Source: Actinotalea solisilvae
GTDB taxonomy: Bacteria; Actinomycetota; Actinomycetes; Actinomycetales; Cellulomonadaceae
Direction of reading: 5' to 3'
Assembly: GCF_016464425.1 (NCBI RefSeq)
Contig: NZ_JADDKQ010000021.1
Coordinates: 38,813-102,812, forward strand
Length of the DNA: 64,000 nucleotides
A program made the translations under genes and the position numbers. Below are positions 16,309-28,335 of this stretch, piece by piece. The notes under the pieces were generated by a model. It saw only the letters and a list, made by a program, of their open reading frames with translations. It made no database searches and had not been told where the DNA came from. Within the stretch, counting starts at the first letter, position 1; every line of letters begins with the position of its first letter.

Positions 16309-17277
16309 TCAGGCGTGGGTCGTCGCGCGCTCGGCGGCGGACCAGGCGATGCCGTCGAGGATGTCGTGCTCGGACGTCACGACGGTGCTCAGGCGCCCGC
16401 CGGCGCGGCCGACCTCGGCCCGGACGCGCGAGACGACGTCGGACCAGACGAGCGCGCCCGCGCCGATGACGTCGACCCGACCCGGGTGCATGTACGGCTC
16501 GCGCGCGCGGCGCGCGCGGCTCATCCCGAGGAGCGTGCGGCACGAGTCGAGCACCCGGTCGGCGGGCAGGACGGCACCGTCGATGCGGTCCGGCCGGTAG
16601 GACTCGAGGTCGAGGGCGTGCGCGGTGACGGTCGTGACCGACCCCGCGAGCCCGACGAGGGTCGCGGCGCGACCGAGCGGCACGACGGCGCCCGCGGCGT
16701 CGAGCGCCGCGCCCACGTCGGCGCTCGCGGCCGCGATCTCCGACGCCGTCGGCGGGTCGCCGTGCAGGTGGCGCTCGGTGAGCCGCACGCAGCCGACGTC
16801 CATGGACGCGGAGGCCACGACCGACGTCGTGCCGAGCACGAGCTCGGTCGAGCCGCCACCGAGGTCGACCACGAGGAACGGACCGGGGTGCCTGCCCGCG
16901 AGCACGCCGGTCGCGCCGCGGAAGGACAGCGCCGCCTCCTCCTCCCCACCGATGACCTCGGGCTCGACGCCGAGCGCGTCCCGGACGCCGTCGACGAAGT
17001 CCTGACGGTTCTCGGCGTCGCGCGAGGCCGACGTCGCGACGAAGCGCACGTGCTCGACCCCGAAGCCGTCGCACACCTCCGCGTAGGTGCGGGCCGCGGC
17101 GAGCGTGCGCGCGAGCGCCTCGGGGGCGATGCGCCCGGTCCGGTCGACGCCCTGCCCGAGGCGGACGACCTCCATCCGCCGGTCGAGGTCGACGAGCGTC
17201 CCGGCGCCCAGGTCGACGTCGGCCACCAGGAGCCGGATGGAGTTGGTCCCGCAGTCGATGGCAGCCACACGCGTCAT
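16309..17277 (-). CDS. ppx: Ppx/GppA-family exopolyphosphatase
   Basis: A 322-residue member of the acetate kinase/Hsp70-like superfamily. ATP/phosphate loop 1 is IDCGTNSIRLLVADV at the N-terminus. The catalytic region contains IGGEEEAALSF and the second loop is VVDLGGGSTELVLG. It lacks the C-terminal HD domain of E. coli Ppx, as is normal for short actinobacterial versions. It would hydrolyse polyphosphate or pppGpp. It is last in the conserved ftsB-DUF501-ppx cluster, with a gap of 61 bp after DUF501. I chose ATG-17277 because the longer frame runs back into the upstream gene. Confidence 0.9.
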   Translation of the reverse strand: MTRVAAIDCGTNSIRLLVADVDLGAGTLVDLDRRMEVVRLGQGVDRTGRIAPEALARTLAAARTYAEVCDGFGVEHVRFVATSASRDAENRQDFVDGVRDALGVEPEVIGGEEEAALSFRGATGVLAGRHPGPFLVVDLGGGSTELVLGTTSVVASASMDVGCVRLTERHLHGDPPTASEIAAASADVGAALDAAGAVVPLGRAATLVGLAGSVTTVTAHALDLESYRPDRIDGAVLPADRVLDSCRTLLGMSRARRAREPYMHPGRVDVIGAGALVWSDVVSRVRAEVGRAGGRLSTVVTSEHDILDGIAWSAAERATTHA

Positions 17278-17338
17278 GGGCGCAAGCCTGGCACGTGCGC
17301 GCGCTGGTCTCGCACGCGGCTGCGGCGGTCCCGACGGG

Positions 17339-17830
17339 TCAGCAGGCGCAGCGGTCGGGGCGCCAGGTGTCACGGACGAGCGCGAGCGCCTCGTCGCCGA
17401 GCGGGTTCACGCCCGGACCGGCGGCGAGCGCGTGGCCGACGAGCACGTGCAGGCACTTGACGCGGGTCGGCATGCCGCCCGCGGAGACGCCCGCGATCTC
17501 CGGGACGTCGCCGAGCGCCGCGCGCTCGGCGAGGTAGTGCTCGTGGGCGGCCCGGTACGCCGCGGCGAGGCCCTCGTCCTCCGCGAGCCGCGCGGTCATC
17601 TCGCGCATGACGCCGGACGCCTCGAGCGTCGAGACCGCGGCCACCGCGCGCGGGTGCGTGAGGTAGAAGGTCGTCGGGAACGGCGTCCCGTCGGGCAGCC
17701 GCGGGGCGGTCCGCACCACGGTGGGACGCCCGCAGACGCAGCGTGCGGCGACGCCGACGACGCCGCGCGGCGGCCGGCCGAGCTGCTGCTCGAGCGTCGC
17801 GAGGTCGTCGGGCGACACGTCGGGGCTCAC
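17339..17830 (-). CDS. DUF501 protein
   Basis: A 163-residue protein of the actinobacterial DUF501 family. It has the metal-binding-like segment ARCVCGRPTVVRT, the FPTTFYLTHPRAVAAVSTLEASG region, and a C-terminal CLHVLVGHALAAGPGVNPLGDEAL. The final residues are DRCAC. The GTG start overlaps the stop of ftsB (GTGA). The family is found next to ftsB and ppx across actinobacteria; its function is unknown. The conserved Cys and His residues suggest metal binding, which is inference. Confidence 0.9.
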   Translation of the reverse strand: MSPDVSPDDLATLEQQLGRPPRGVVGVAARCVCGRPTVVRTAPRLPDGTPFPTTFYLTHPRAVAAVSTLEASGVMREMTARLAEDEGLAAAYRAAHEHYLAERAALGDVPEIAGVSAGGMPTRVKCLHVLVGHALAAGPGVNPLGDEALALVRDTWRPDRCAC

Positions 17831-18471
17831 CCGGCCGCCTCGTCGGCGGCAGGGTCAGCCTCGGGGACGGCCGCCGCACCCGCGAGCTGCACCGACTCCC
17901 ACACGGTCGCGTACCAGGGCGCCACCGCACCGCCCGACGGCAGCGCCGGACCCGCGACCGGACCGGGCGTCGCGGCCTCGAGCGGCACCTCGACGACGAC
18001 CTCCGGGTCGATGACCCGGTAGGACGTCTCGTCGGGGTGCACGTAGTTGAGCCGCTCACGGGCCTGCGCCTCGACGTAGGCCGGGTCGTCCCAGCGCGCG
18101 CGCTCGGCCTCGAGGTCCTCCTCCTGCTGCTCCGCCGCGGCGACCTCGCGCGCGAGCGCGTCGAGCTCCGCCCGCTGGGCGAGGTAGGCCCGCAGCGTCG
18201 GGAAGAGCATCGTGAACCCCACGAGCAGCACGACGGCGAGCACGAGCGCGCGGACCGAGAGCAGGCGTGCGACGTGGACCGGGCGCGGCTCGTCGTCGTC
18301 CTCGTGCCGGACACGGGCGGGGCGCGCCGAGCCGGGGCGCGCACCGGGCCGACCGGCGGCCGGACGCCGCCCGGTGACACCCGGCCGCGCGGGCGCCGCC
18401 CGGCCCGCGTGCCCGGCCGCGGGCGCGGCCGACCGCGCGCGGGAGCCAGGGAGCGCGGGCCGACGGGACAT
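17827..18471 (-). CDS. FtsB/DivIC septum formation initiator
   Basis: A 214-residue bitopic membrane protein. The cytoplasmic N-terminus (about 70 residues) is Arg/Ala/Gly/Pro-rich. One membrane helix (ALVLAVVLLVGFTMLFP) is followed by a coiled coil (AYLAQRAELDALAREVAAAEQQEEDLEAERARW) and the ARERLNYVHPDET motif typical of DivIC/FtsB. A low-complexity tail follows. It would join FtsL and FtsQ in the divisome. The ATG start is chosen because upstream in-frame sequence is unrelated low-complexity GC. It precedes DUF501 with a four-base overlap. Confidence 0.9.
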   Translation of the reverse strand: MSRRPALPGSRARSAAPAAGHAGRAAPARPGVTGRRPAAGRPGARPGSARPARVRHEDDDEPRPVHVARLLSVRALVLAVVLLVGFTMLFPTLRAYLAQRAELDALAREVAAAEQQEEDLEAERARWDDPAYVEAQARERLNYVHPDETSYRVIDPEVVVEVPLEAATPGPVAGPALPSGGAVAPWYATVWESVQLAGAAAVPEADPAADEAAG

Positions 18472-18652
18472 GGGTCGATTGTGCCTCGCCGACGGCGCCC
18501 GGCCGGGGAGCCGGCCCGGGCGCGTTGCCCTGGGCCGTCGTCGCCCACGCGCGGAGGGATGTGACACGACTCGCGCGGCGCGGCGCGGCACGCCGCTCCG
18601 CACGTCCCGGTGTGGCGTGGCGTGGTGTGGCGTGGCCGTCGGCCCGGGACGG

Positions 18653-18689
18653 CGCGAGGCCCGGTCGACGTGGTCGACCGGGCCTCGCG
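18653..18689 (-). terminator. Terminator of eno
   Basis: A perfect 17-bp stem (18653-18669 with 18673-18689) and a 3-nt loop, starting 18 nt beyond the enolase stop codon. Just beyond it lies a short GTGGC-rich direct repeat (18611-18636) with no evident role. Confidence 0.85.
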
Positions 18690-18706
18690 GGCGTGCGGGG
18701 ACGAGC

Positions 18707-20170
<1,464 letters not shown>

Positions 20171-21565
20171 TCAGTGCGCGGCAGGCACCGGGAGCGCGGC
20201 GAGGATGGCCTCGACCTGGGTCTTCGCGTCGCCGAAGAGCATGGCGGTGTTCTCGCGGAAGAACAGCGGGTTCTGCACGCCGGCGTACCCCGTCGCCATC
20301 GACCGCTTGAACACGACGACCTGGCGCGCCTTCCAGACCTCGAGCACGGGCATGCCCGCGATGGGCGAGCCCGGGTCGTCGAGCGCGGCCGGGTTGACCG
20401 TGTCGTTCGCGCCGATGACGAGCACGACGTCGGTCTCGGCCAGGTCGTCGTTGATCTCGTCCATCTCGAGCACGATGTCGTACGGCACGCGCGCCTCGGC
20501 GAGCAGCACGTTCATGTGTCCGGGCAGCCGGCCGGCGACCGGGTGCACGCCGAACCGCACCTCGACGCCGGTCGCGCGCAGGCGCGAGACCAGCTCGGCG
20601 ACGGGGTACTGCGCCTTGGCGACCGCCATGCCGTAGCCGGGCGTCACGACGACGCTGCGCGCGTCCGCGAGCAGCTCGGCCACGTCGGCCGCGCTCATCT
20701 CCCGGTGCTCGCCGTCGGCGGCGCCCGCCGCGGACGTGCCCGCCTCGACGCCGAACCCGCCGAGGATGACGGAGAGGAACGACCGGTTCATGGCCTTGCA
20801 CATGAGGTACGAGAGGATCGCACCTGAGGACCCGACGAGGGCGCCCGTGACGATGAGCAGGTCGTTGCCGAGCATGAAGCCGGCCGCCGCGGCCGCCCAG
20901 CCGGAGTACGAGTTGAGCATCGAGACGACGACGGGCATGTCGCCGCCGCCGATCGACGCGACGAGGTGCCAGCCGAGCGCGAGCGCGACCACCGTCATGA
21001 GCACGAGCGGCACGGCGCCGTTGGTCGCGAGGAACCACACCATGAGGCCGGCCGACGCGACGAGCGCGCCGAGGTTGAGCAGGTTGCGGCCCGGGAGCAC
21101 GAGGGGTGCGGTCCTGATCTTCGCCGCGAGCTTGAGGTACGCGACGACCGAGCCCGTGAGGGTGACGGCCCCGATGAGGACGCCGAGGTAGACCTCGACG
21201 CCGTGGACGACGTCGGCCTCCTCGGTGAGCCACGAGCCGTAGCCCACGAGCACCGCGGCGAGGCCGACGAAGCTGTGCAGCACGGCGATCATCTCGGGCA
21301 TCTGCGTCATCTCGACGCTCCGCGCCCGCCAGGTCCCCGCGACCGCGCCGATCGCCAGCACGAGCGCGATGAGCAGGCCCGTGACCAGCACGGGTCGGCG
21401 GCTCGCCTCGAGGCTGAGCAGGACGGTCGCGGCGAGGGCCAGGCCCATGCCGACCATGCCGAGGACGGTGCCGCGGCGTGCGGTCGTCTGCTTGGACAGC
21501 CCGGCGAGGCTGAGCACGAAGAGGACGGCGGCGAGCAGGTACAGCGCCTGCGCGAGGGAGGTCAC
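20171..21565 (-). CDS. pntB: NAD(P) transhydrogenase subunit beta
   Basis: A 464-residue subunit. About nine membrane helices fill the first 280 residues, including [28 protein letters not shown] and the [25 protein letters not shown] segment. The C-terminal NADP-binding domain III follows with [44 protein letters not shown] and [12 protein letters not shown]. The enzyme couples proton entry to hydride transfer from NADH to NADP. The GTG start follows the pntA stop after one base, so the two genes form an operon. Confidence 0.95.
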   Translation of the reverse strand: MTSLAQALYLLAAVLFVLSLAGLSKQTTARRGTVLGMVGMGLALAATVLLSLEASRRPVLVTGLLIALVLAIGAVAGTWRARSVEMTQMPEMIAVLHSFVGLAAVLVGYGSWLTEEADVVHGVEVYLGVLIGAVTLTGSVVAYLKLAAKIRTAPLVLPGRNLLNLGALVASAGLMVWFLATNGAVPLVLMTVVALALGWHLVASIGGGDMPVVVSMLNSYSGWAAAAAGFMLGNDLLIVTGALVGSSGAILSYLMCKAMNRSFLSVILGGFGVEAGTSAAGAADGEHREMSAADVAELLADARSVVVTPGYGMAVAKAQYPVAELVSRLRATGVEVRFGVHPVAGRLPGHMNVLLAEARVPYDIVLEMDEINDDLAETDVVLVIGANDTVNPAALDDPGSPIAGMPVLEVWKARQVVVFKRSMATGYAGVQNPLFFRENTAMLFGDAKTQVEAILAALPVPAAH

Positions 21566-21566
21566 G

Positions 21567-23111
21567 TCAGCCGTCCTTCCGGAACATCGAGATCATCCGG
21601 TGCGCGACGAGGAAGCCACCGAAGATGTTGATGCTCGCGACGCTCGCGGCCACGAAGGCCAGCGACGTCACGAGCAGGTTCTCGGAGCCGAGCTGGAGCA
21701 GCGCGCCGACGAGGATGATCCCGGACACCGCGTTGGTCTGGGCCATGAGCGGGGTGTGCAGCGCGTGGCTGACGTTCGAGATGACGTAGTACCCGGCGAC
21801 GACGGCGAGCGCGAACACCATGACGTGGCCGTGCAGGTCGGGCGGCGCGACGCTCATCGCACCCGTGACGAGCACGGCGCCCAGGCCGGCCAGCACGGTC
21901 GAGCGCCGACGGCGGCGCTGGGCCGCGAGCGGGTCCACGGGGGCGACGACGGGCGCGGCCGCGGCGACGACGGCCGGCGCGGCCGAGACGGCGACGGGCG
22001 GCGGCGGCCACAGGACCTCGCCCTCGTGCGCGACGGTCATGCCGCGCTGCACGGGGTCCTCGAGGTCGAGCACGGGCGTGCCGTCGCGCTCGGGCGTGAG
22101 CAGCTGCATGAGGTGCACGACGTTGGTGCCGAAGAGCTGCGACGTGTGCCGCGGCATGCGGCTCGTGAGGTCGGTCCAGCCGAGCACGACGACGCCGTTG
22201 TCCGTCACCACGCGCTCGCCGGGCACGGTGAGCTCGCAGTTGCCGCCGCCCGACGCGGCGAGGTCCACGACCACGCTGCCCGGACGCATCGCGGCCACCA
22301 TGGCGGCCGTGATCGTCGTCGGCGCGGTGCCGCGCACGAGGGCGGTCGTGATGACGACGTCGGCGCGGGCCGTCTCCTGCGCGTACATGCGCGCCGTGAG
22401 GGCCTCCTCCTCGGCGCTCAGCGCGTCGGCGTACCCGTCGCCCGGGCCCTGCGCCGCGGCCGGGACGCCCGCGCGGACGAACTCGGCGCCCATCGACTCG
22501 ATCTGCTCGGCGACCTCCGGGCGCACGTCGTACGCCCGGACGCGCGCGCCGAGGCTCACGGCCGCGCCGATCGCCGCGAGGCCCGCGACGCCCGCGCCGA
22601 TGACGAAGACCTCGGCCGGCGCCGTCTTGCCGGCGGCCGTGACCTGACCGGTGAACATGCCGCCGTACTCCTCGGCGGCCTCGATCACGGCGCGGTACCC
22701 GGCGACGTTGGACAGCGTGCTCAGCACGTCGAGCGACTGCGCGCGCGAGATGCGCGGCACGGCGTCGAGCGCGAGGCCCGTGACGCCCGCCGCCGCGAGG
22801 GCCTCGGGCAGGTCGGGCCGCGTCGCGGGCGACATCATCGCGACGAGGAGGGCACCCGGGCGCAGGGCCGCGACACGGTCGGGCGGCGGGGCGGCGACCG
22901 ACGTGACGACGTCGCTGGCCCACACCTCGTCCGGCTCGACCACGGTCGCGCCCGCGTCGGCGTAGGCGACGTCGGGGAAGGACGCCCCCTCGCCGGCGCC
23001 GGACTCCACCACCACGTCGTAGCCGAGCTTGTGGAGCTGCGCGACGGTCGCGGGCGTGGCGGCGACGAGCCGCTCCCCGGCCCGCGCCTCGCGCGGCACA
23101 CCGATCCTCAT
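21567..23111 (-). CDS. pntA: NAD(P) transhydrogenase subunit alpha
   Basis: A 514-residue subunit of the fused E. coli type. Domain I binds [26 protein letters not shown] at the start, then [23 protein letters not shown] with the GAGVAG dinucleotide fold. A linker leads to four C-terminal membrane helices (about 415-510), including [28 protein letters not shown] and [23 protein letters not shown] lies before the ATG. Many actinobacteria split this gene in two; here the parts are joined. It would supply NADPH together with PntB. Confidence 0.95.
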   Translation of the reverse strand: MRIGVPREARAGERLVAATPATVAQLHKLGYDVVVESGAGEGASFPDVAYADAGATVVEPDEVWASDVVTSVAAPPPDRVAALRPGALLVAMMSPATRPDLPEALAAAGVTGLALDAVPRISRAQSLDVLSTLSNVAGYRAVIEAAEEYGGMFTGQVTAAGKTAPAEVFVIGAGVAGLAAIGAAVSLGARVRAYDVRPEVAEQIESMGAEFVRAGVPAAAQGPGDGYADALSAEEEALTARMYAQETARADVVITTALVRGTAPTTITAAMVAAMRPGSVVVDLAASGGGNCELTVPGERVVTDNGVVVLGWTDLTSRMPRHTSQLFGTNVVHLMQLLTPERDGTPVLDLEDPVQRGMTVAHEGEVLWPPPPVAVSAAPAVVAAAAPVVAPVDPLAAQRRRRRSTVLAGLGAVLVTGAMSVAPPDLHGHVMVFALAVVAGYYVISNVSHALHTPLMAQTNAVSGIILVGALLQLGSENLLVTSLAFVAASVASINIFGGFLVAHRMISMFRKDG

Positions 23112-23187
23112 CCGAGCCTCCTGGTCCCACCCACCCGACTGGCTTCGACGGTAGCCGCCGCGGGGCCGCCGCGGCAGGACACAGGGC

Positions 23188-23868
23188 CTACGCGCGCTCG
23201 GCCGCCCGGACGCGGTCCTCGAGGTCGCGCGCCGCCGCACGGAGGGCGGCCTCGGCGTCGACGCCGGCCGCCTGCGCCTCGGCGACCAGGGCGAGCAGAC
23301 GCTGCCCGACGTCGGTCGCCGCGTCCCCGGGGCGCGCGGGGACGTCCGCCGTGGCGGCCTCGGCCGCCCCTCCCGCGCGCGCGGCGCGCGAGAGCACGGC
23401 CTGTGCACGCGCGAGCGCCGGGAGCCCCGCGGGCACGCCGTCGAGCGCCGAGGTGCGGCCCTTCTCGGCGCGCTTGATCTCGTCCCAGCGCGAGGACACG
23501 TGGTCGGCGTCGCGCACGACGGCGTCGCCGAACACGTGCGGGTGCCGGCGACGCAGCTTGGCGGCCACGCCGGCCGCGACGTCGTCGACGTCGAACGGGT
23601 CCTGCGGGTGCTCGGCCGCGACCCGCGCGTGGAACACCACCTGCAGCAGGACGTCGCCGAGCTCCTCGCGCAGCGCCGCGCGGTCGTCGGTCTCGATGGC
23701 CTCGACGAGCTCGTGGACCTCCTCGACCGCGTAGCGCGCGAGGGAGCGGTGGGTCTGCTCGGCGTCCCACGGGCACCCGCCCGGGGACCGGAGGCGGTCC
23801 ATCACCGCGACGAGGTCCGCGACCCCGGGGTGCTCCCCCGCGCCCGGCCCGGCCGCGGTGCCGCTCAT
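23188..23868 (-). CDS. mazG: MazG nucleotide pyrophosphohydrolase
   Basis: A 226-residue house-cleaning NTP pyrophosphatase. [18 protein letters not shown] is the family N-terminal signature. The metal-binding motifs are [14 protein letters not shown] and [25 protein letters not shown] and [11 protein letters not shown] complete the first MazG domain; the C-terminal part is shortened relative to E. coli. It would hydrolyse abnormal or excess nucleoside triphosphates. It overlaps the lipoprotein gene by four bases. The same neighbours (mfd, SurA-like lipoprotein, mazG) recur in actinobacterial genomes. Confidence 0.95.
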   Translation of the reverse strand: MSGTAAGPGAGEHPGVADLVAVMDRLRSPGGCPWDAEQTHRSLARYAVEEVHELVEAIETDDRAALREELGDVLLQVVFHARVAAEHPQDPFDVDDVAAGVAAKLRRRHPHVFGDAVVRDADHVSSRWDEIKRAEKGRTSALDGVPAGLPALARAQAVLSRAARAGGAAEAATADVPARPGDAATDVGQRLLALVAEAQAAGVDAEAALRAAARDLEDRVRAAERA

Positions 23869-24416
23869 CCCTCGGCGGGCGCGCCGTCGGTGCCGTCGGT
23901 GCCGGCCGTGCCGACGATCCAGGGCGCGACGGTGGGCGCGATCGTCCCGGCCGCGAGGTCGAGCTCGCCGTACCGCGGGTTGACGTCGACGTCGAGCTCG
24001 GTGACGCGCGCCTGGACCTCGCCGAGCACCTCGTCGCCGTTCTCGAGCGAGCCGAGCGCCTGCGAGGAGAGGATCGCGCGCGCGACCTGCACGGTCGAGT
24101 CCGCGACCTCGCCGTCGGCGCCGCCCGCCTCCTCGTTGCCGTCGACGAGGGCCGCGCGGGCCTCGTCCTCCGAGACGCCGACGCCCGCGTCGGTCGCCGC
24201 GTCGATGTAGGCCGGGGCGATGGTGAGGATCCACAGGACCTCGCCCCCGCTGACGCCCTCGCCCGCCGACAGGTCGTCCTGGGCGGCCTCGACGTCGGCC
24301 CGTGTGATGGTGCGCCCGTCGACGACGGCGGCCGCGGACGGGTCCCCCGTGCACCCGGCGAGCAGCAGCGTGCCGGCCACGCCCACGGCGACGGCGGCGG
24401 ACGGTCGAACCCTCAC
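23865..24416 (-). CDS. SurA-like lipoprotein
   Basis: A 183-residue exported lipoprotein. The signal peptide ends in the lipobox LLAGC (Cys22). AAVVDGRTITRADVEAAQDDL resembles the SurA N-terminal chaperone domain. There is no parvulin isomerase domain. The C-terminal part ends with a short beta region (NPRYGELDLAAGTIAP). GTG-24416 has GAGGAGG upstream. Its position between mfd and mazG is conserved in actinobacteria. A chaperone-like role at the membrane surface is inferred from the SurA_N similarity. Confidence 0.8.
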   Translation of the reverse strand: MRVRPSAAVAVGVAGTLLLAGCTGDPSAAAVVDGRTITRADVEAAQDDLSAGEGVSGGEVLWILTIAPAYIDAATDAGVGVSEDEARAALVDGNEEAGGADGEVADSTVQVARAILSSQALGSLENGDEVLGEVQARVTELDVDVNPRYGELDLAAGTIAPTVAPWIVGTAGTDGTDGAPAEG

Positions 24417-24522
24417 GCGGACCTCCTCGGTGGGCGCCCCTCGGCGCCCGCGCGCCCATGGTAGGCGACGGGCACCGCCGCCCCGGTCGCGCCCCGGGCA
24501 GGACGGCCCGGTCCCCCGGTCC

Positions 24523-27500
24523 TCACCGCGTGCGTCCGCTCGAGGCCACCTCGGCCGCGACCGGGACGCTGCCCTGCCAGACCGCGGCGACCAGGTCGCG
24601 CGCCCAGCCCAGGAGCTCCTTGCCCGCGAGCGGGCGCCCGCCGATCCGCGCCGTCGTCGGGAACGGGACGAGCGCGGTCCGGATGGCCGGCTTGAGCACC
24701 GTGCCCGGGTAGAGGCGCGTGAGCCGCAGCTGCGCGGACTCGGGCAGCTCGACGGGCGCGAACCGGATGTAGCGGCCCTGCGCCGTGACGTCGGTGAGCC
24801 CGACCTCGCGCGCGGTGTTGCGGAAGCCCGCGACCTCGAAGAGGTTCTCGACCGCCTCGGGCACGGGCCCGTAGCGGTCGACGAGCTCGGCCCGGACGGC
24901 CTCGAGCGCCTCTGAGGTCGTCGCGTCGGCGACCTTGCGGTACGCCTCGAGGCGCAGCCGCTCGTGCTCGATGTACTCGTGCGGCACGTGCGCGTCGACG
25001 GGGAGCTCGAGCGTGACCTCGGCGGGCCGCGTCTCGGCCTCGCCGCGGAACGCCGCGACGGCCTCGCCGACCATGCGCACGTACAGGTCGAACCCGACGC
25101 CCGCGATGTGGCCGGACTGCTCGCCGCCCAGCAGGTTGCCCGCGCCGCGGATCTCCAGGTCCTTGAGCGCGATCTGCATGCCCGAGCCGAGGTCCGTGTT
25201 GGCCGCCATCGTGGCGAGCCGGTCGTGCGCGGTCTCCGTGAGCGGCCGCTCGGGCGGGTACATGAAGTAGGCGTACGCGCGCTCGCGCCCGCGGCCCACG
25301 CGGCCGCGCAGCTGGTGGAGCTGCGACAGGCCCAGCAGGTCCGCGCGCTCGAGGATGAGCGTGTTCGCGTTGGAGATGTCGAGGCCCGTCTCCACGATCG
25401 TCGTGCAGACGAGCACGTCGAACCGCTTCTCCCAGAAGTCGACGATGACCCGCTCGAGCTGGTGCTCGCCCATCTTTCCGTGGGCGGTCGCGATCCGGGC
25501 CTCGGGGACGAGCTCGGCCAGGCGTGCCGCCGCCCGCTCGATCGAGTCGACCTTGTTGTGGACGTAGAAGACCTGGCCCTCGCGCAGCAGCTCGCGCCGG
25601 ATGGCCGCCGTGACCTGCTTCTCGTCGTACGCGCCGACGAACGTGAGGACGGGGTGGCGCTCCTCGGGCGGCGTCGCCAGCGTGGACATCTCGCGGATGC
25701 CCGTCACCGCCATCTCGAGCGTGCGCGGGATCGGCGTCGCGCTCATCGCGAGCACGTCGACGTTGGTGCGCAGCTGCTTGAGCGTCTCCTTGTGCTCGAC
25801 GCCGAAGCGCTGCTCCTCGTCGATGATGACGAGCCCGAGGTCCTTGAAGCGCACCTGGCCCGTGATGATGCGGTGGGTGCCGATGACGACGTCGACCGAG
25901 CCGTCGGCGAGGCCCTCGACGACCTCCTTCGACTCGGCGTCGGTCTGGAACCGCGAGAGGGCCTTCACCGTCACCGGGTAGGGCGCATAGCGCTCGGCGA
26001 AGGTGTCGAGGTGCTGCTGGACGAGCAGCGTCGTCGGCACGAGCACCGCGACCTGCTTGCCGTCCTGGACGGCCTTGAAGGCGGCCCGCACCGCGATCTC
26101 CGTCTTGCCGTAGCCGACGTCGCCGCAGACGAGGCGGTCCATCGGGACCGTCTTCTCCATGTCCGCCTTGACCTCGTCGATCGTGACGAGCTGGTCGGGC
26201 GTCTCGACGAACGCGAAGGCGTCCTCGAGCTCGGCCTGCCACGGCGTGTCCGGGCCGAAGGCGTGGCCCTCGGTCGCCATGCGCGCCGAGTAGAGCCGGA
26301 TGAGCTCGCTCGCGATCTCGCGGATCGCCTTGCGCGCCCGGCCCTTGGTCTTGGCCCAGTCCGAGCCGCCCATGCGGTTGAGCGTCGGCGCCTCGCCCCC
26401 GACGTACTTGGTGACCTGGTCGAGCTGGTCGGTCGGGACGTAGAGGCGGTCCCCCGGCTGGCCGCGCTTGGACGCCGCGTACTCGATGACGAGGTACTCG
26501 CGCGTACCGGCCGTCGGCCCGCTGCCGATGGTGCGCTGGACCAGCTCCGCGAACCGGCCGACGCCGTGCTGCTCGTGCACCACGTAGTCCCCCGCGCGCA
26601 GCGCGAGCGGGTCGACCGTGTTGCGCCGCCGCGAGGGCATGGCGCGCATGTCCTTGGTCGACGTCCCGGCCCGGCCCGTGAGGTCCTGCTCGCTGAACAC
26701 CGCGAGCTGCAGGTCCGTCGCGACGAAGCCGCGCCCCGCCTGCGCGGGGACCACGAGGACGACGCCGGCGTCGGGCTCGTCCTCGACCCGCCCGACGAGC
26801 CGTGCCGGGACCTCGAGCGCCGTGAGCTGCTCGACCATGCGCTGCGCGGGGCCGTGGCCCTCCGTGGTGAGCACCAGGCGCCAGCCGTCGCGCTGCAGGC
26901 CGCGCAGGTCGGAGACGGCGCGCTGGACGTCGCCGTGGTAGCCCTGCACGTCGCGGGCGCCGACGACGAGGGTCTCGACCGCGCCGTCGTCCTCGCGGCC
27001 CTCGCGCGCCGCAGACGCGCGCCCGGTGGCGCCGCCCTCGGCCTCGTCCGCGGGCACGTCCGACGTCGCCGCGTCGGCGTCGAGCGTGAAGGCGCTCATC
27101 GACCACCAGCCCAGGTCCCGCGCCAGGGCGAGCTCGCGCGTGTCCGCGTACGACGCGAACGACGCCGCGCGCAGGTCGATCGGCGTGCTGCCGCCCGCGG
27201 CCGCGGCGGTCCACGCCGCGTCGAGGAACTCCTGGGTCGTCGCCATGAGGTCGTGCGCGCGGCGCCGCACGCGCTCGGGGTCGGCGACGACGACGAGCGC
27301 CCCGTCCGGCACGAGGTCGAGCATCGGCACCATGCGGTCGACCAGGACGGGCGCGAGCGACTCCATGCCCTCCACGGCGATGCCCTGGGACAGCTTCTCG
27401 AGCATCTCGGCGGCGCCCGGGAGGTCTGCCACGAGCGCGGCAGCACGCTCGCGCACCGCGTCCGTCAGCAGGATCTCGCGGCACGGCGGGGCCCACAGCC

Positions 27501-28221
27501 CCTCGCCCGCCACCTCGAGGCTGCGCTGGTCGGCGACCGCGAACCAGCGGATCTCCTCGACCGTGTCGCCCCACAGCTCGACGCGCAGCGGGTGGTCGTC
27601 GGTCGGGGGGAAGACGTCGAGGATGCCGCCGCGCACCGCGAACTCGCCGCGGCGCTCGACCATGTCGACGCGCGTGTACGCGGCCGCCACGAGGCGGTCG
27701 GCGACGTCGGCGAGGTCCACCTGGTCGCCCGTCGCGAGCGCGACCGGCTCGAGGTCCCCGAGGCCCGCGACCACGGGCTGGAGCAGTGCGCGCACCGGCA
27801 CGACGAGCGCGCGAACCGGACCGGCCTGGCCCTCGCCGCTCGGGTGGGCGAGACGCCGGAAGACCGCCAGCCGGCGCGCCACCGTGTCGCTGCGCGGCGA
27901 GAGCCGCTCGTGCGGCAGCGTCTCCCACGCGGGCAGCACGGCGACGTCGTCGGCGGGGAGCCAGCAGCGCAGGGCGGCCGCGAGGTCGTCCGCGTCGCGC
28001 CCCGTCGCCGTGACGACCACGACCGGTGCGGCGGGGGCGTCGGCGCGCGGGGGCGCGGCCTGCGTGACCGCGCGCGTCAGCTCGGCGAGCAGGGGCGGTC
28101 GCACGCCCGCGGGGCCGACGACGTCGAGCGCGCCGCGCGCGACGGTGCTGCGGCCGCGTTCGACGGCGCCCGCGAACGCCGGGTCACGCAGGAGGACGGG
28201 CAGGACGCCGGTGAGGTTCAT
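24523..28221 (-). CDS. mfd: Transcription-repair coupling factor
   Basis: A 1232-residue DNA translocase that removes stalled RNA polymerase and recruits UvrA. The N-terminal UvrB-like module spans roughly the first 450 residues. A CarD-like RNA-polymerase-interacting domain follows near 540-600 (GDYVVHEQHGVGRF). The translocase has Walker A GDVGYGKTE near residue 704, IIDEEQRFGVEHKE as the DEEQ box, SATPIPRTL and a complete helicase second half (TTIVETGLDISNANT). The C-terminal TRCF domain is present. ATG-28221 has AAGGGA upstream. Length is normal. Confidence 0.97.
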   Translation of the reverse strand: MNLTGVLPVLLRDPAFAGAVERGRSTVARGALDVVGPAGVRPPLLAELTRAVTQAAPPRADAPAAPVVVVTATGRDADDLAAALRCWLPADDVAVLPAWETLPHERLSPRSDTVARRLAVFRRLAHPSGEGQAGPVRALVVPVRALLQPVVAGLGDLEPVALATGDQVDLADVADRLVAAAYTRVDMVERRGEFAVRGGILDVFPPTDDHPLRVELWGDTVEEIRWFAVADQRSLEVAGEGLWAPPCREILLTDAVRERAAALVADLPGAAEMLEKLSQGIAVEGMESLAPVLVDRMVPMLDLVPDGALVVVADPERVRRRAHDLMATTQEFLDAAWTAAAAGGSTPIDLRAASFASYADTRELALARDLGWWSMSAFTLDADAATSDVPADEAEGGATGRASAAREGREDDGAVETLVVGARDVQGYHGDVQRAVSDLRGLQRDGWRLVLTTEGHGPAQRMVEQLTALEVPARLVGRVEDEPDAGVVLVVPAQAGRGFVATDLQLAVFSEQDLTGRAGTSTKDMRAMPSRRRNTVDPLALRAGDYVVHEQHGVGRFAELVQRTIGSGPTAGTREYLVIEYAASKRGQPGDRLYVPTDQLDQVTKYVGGEAPTLNRMGGSDWAKTKGRARKAIREIASELIRLYSARMATEGHAFGPDTPWQAELEDAFAFVETPDQLVTIDEVKADMEKTVPMDRLVCGDVGYGKTEIAVRAAFKAVQDGKQVAVLVPTTLLVQQHLDTFAERYAPYPVTVKALSRFQTDAESKEVVEGLADGSVDVVIGTHRIITGQVRFKDLGLVIIDEEQRFGVEHKETLKQLRTNVDVLAMSATPIPRTLEMAVTGIREMSTLATPPEERHPVLTFVGAYDEKQVTAAIRRELLREGQVFYVHNKVDSIERAAARLAELVPEARIATAHGKMGEHQLERVIVDFWEKRFDVLVCTTIVETGLDISNANTLILERADLLGLSQLHQLRGRVGRGRERAYAYFMYPPERPLTETAHDRLATMAANTDLGSGMQIALKDLEIRGAGNLLGGEQSGHIAGVGFDLYVRMVGEAVAAFRGEAETRPAEVTLELPVDAHVPHEYIEHERLRLEAYRKVADATTSEALEAVRAELVDRYGPVPEAVENLFEVAGFRNTAREVGLTDVTAQGRYIRFAPVELPESAQLRLTRLYPGTVLKPAIRTALVPFPTTARIGGRPLAGKELLGWARDLVAAVWQGSVPVAAEVASSGRTR

Positions 28222-28335
28222 GGATCCCTTCGGACCGTCGCGAGGCCCACGAGCGCCGGAGGACCCAGGCGCGGACCGTCGCGTCAGCAGCACGAGGACC
28301 CCGGTTCCGGGTGCGGATCGGGGTACGTCGCCAGT

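Noticed and set aside
18611..18636. GTGGC-rich repeat near ftsB as a regulatory element
   Set aside because: It is short and imperfect, lies beyond the eno terminator, and nothing links it to a function.
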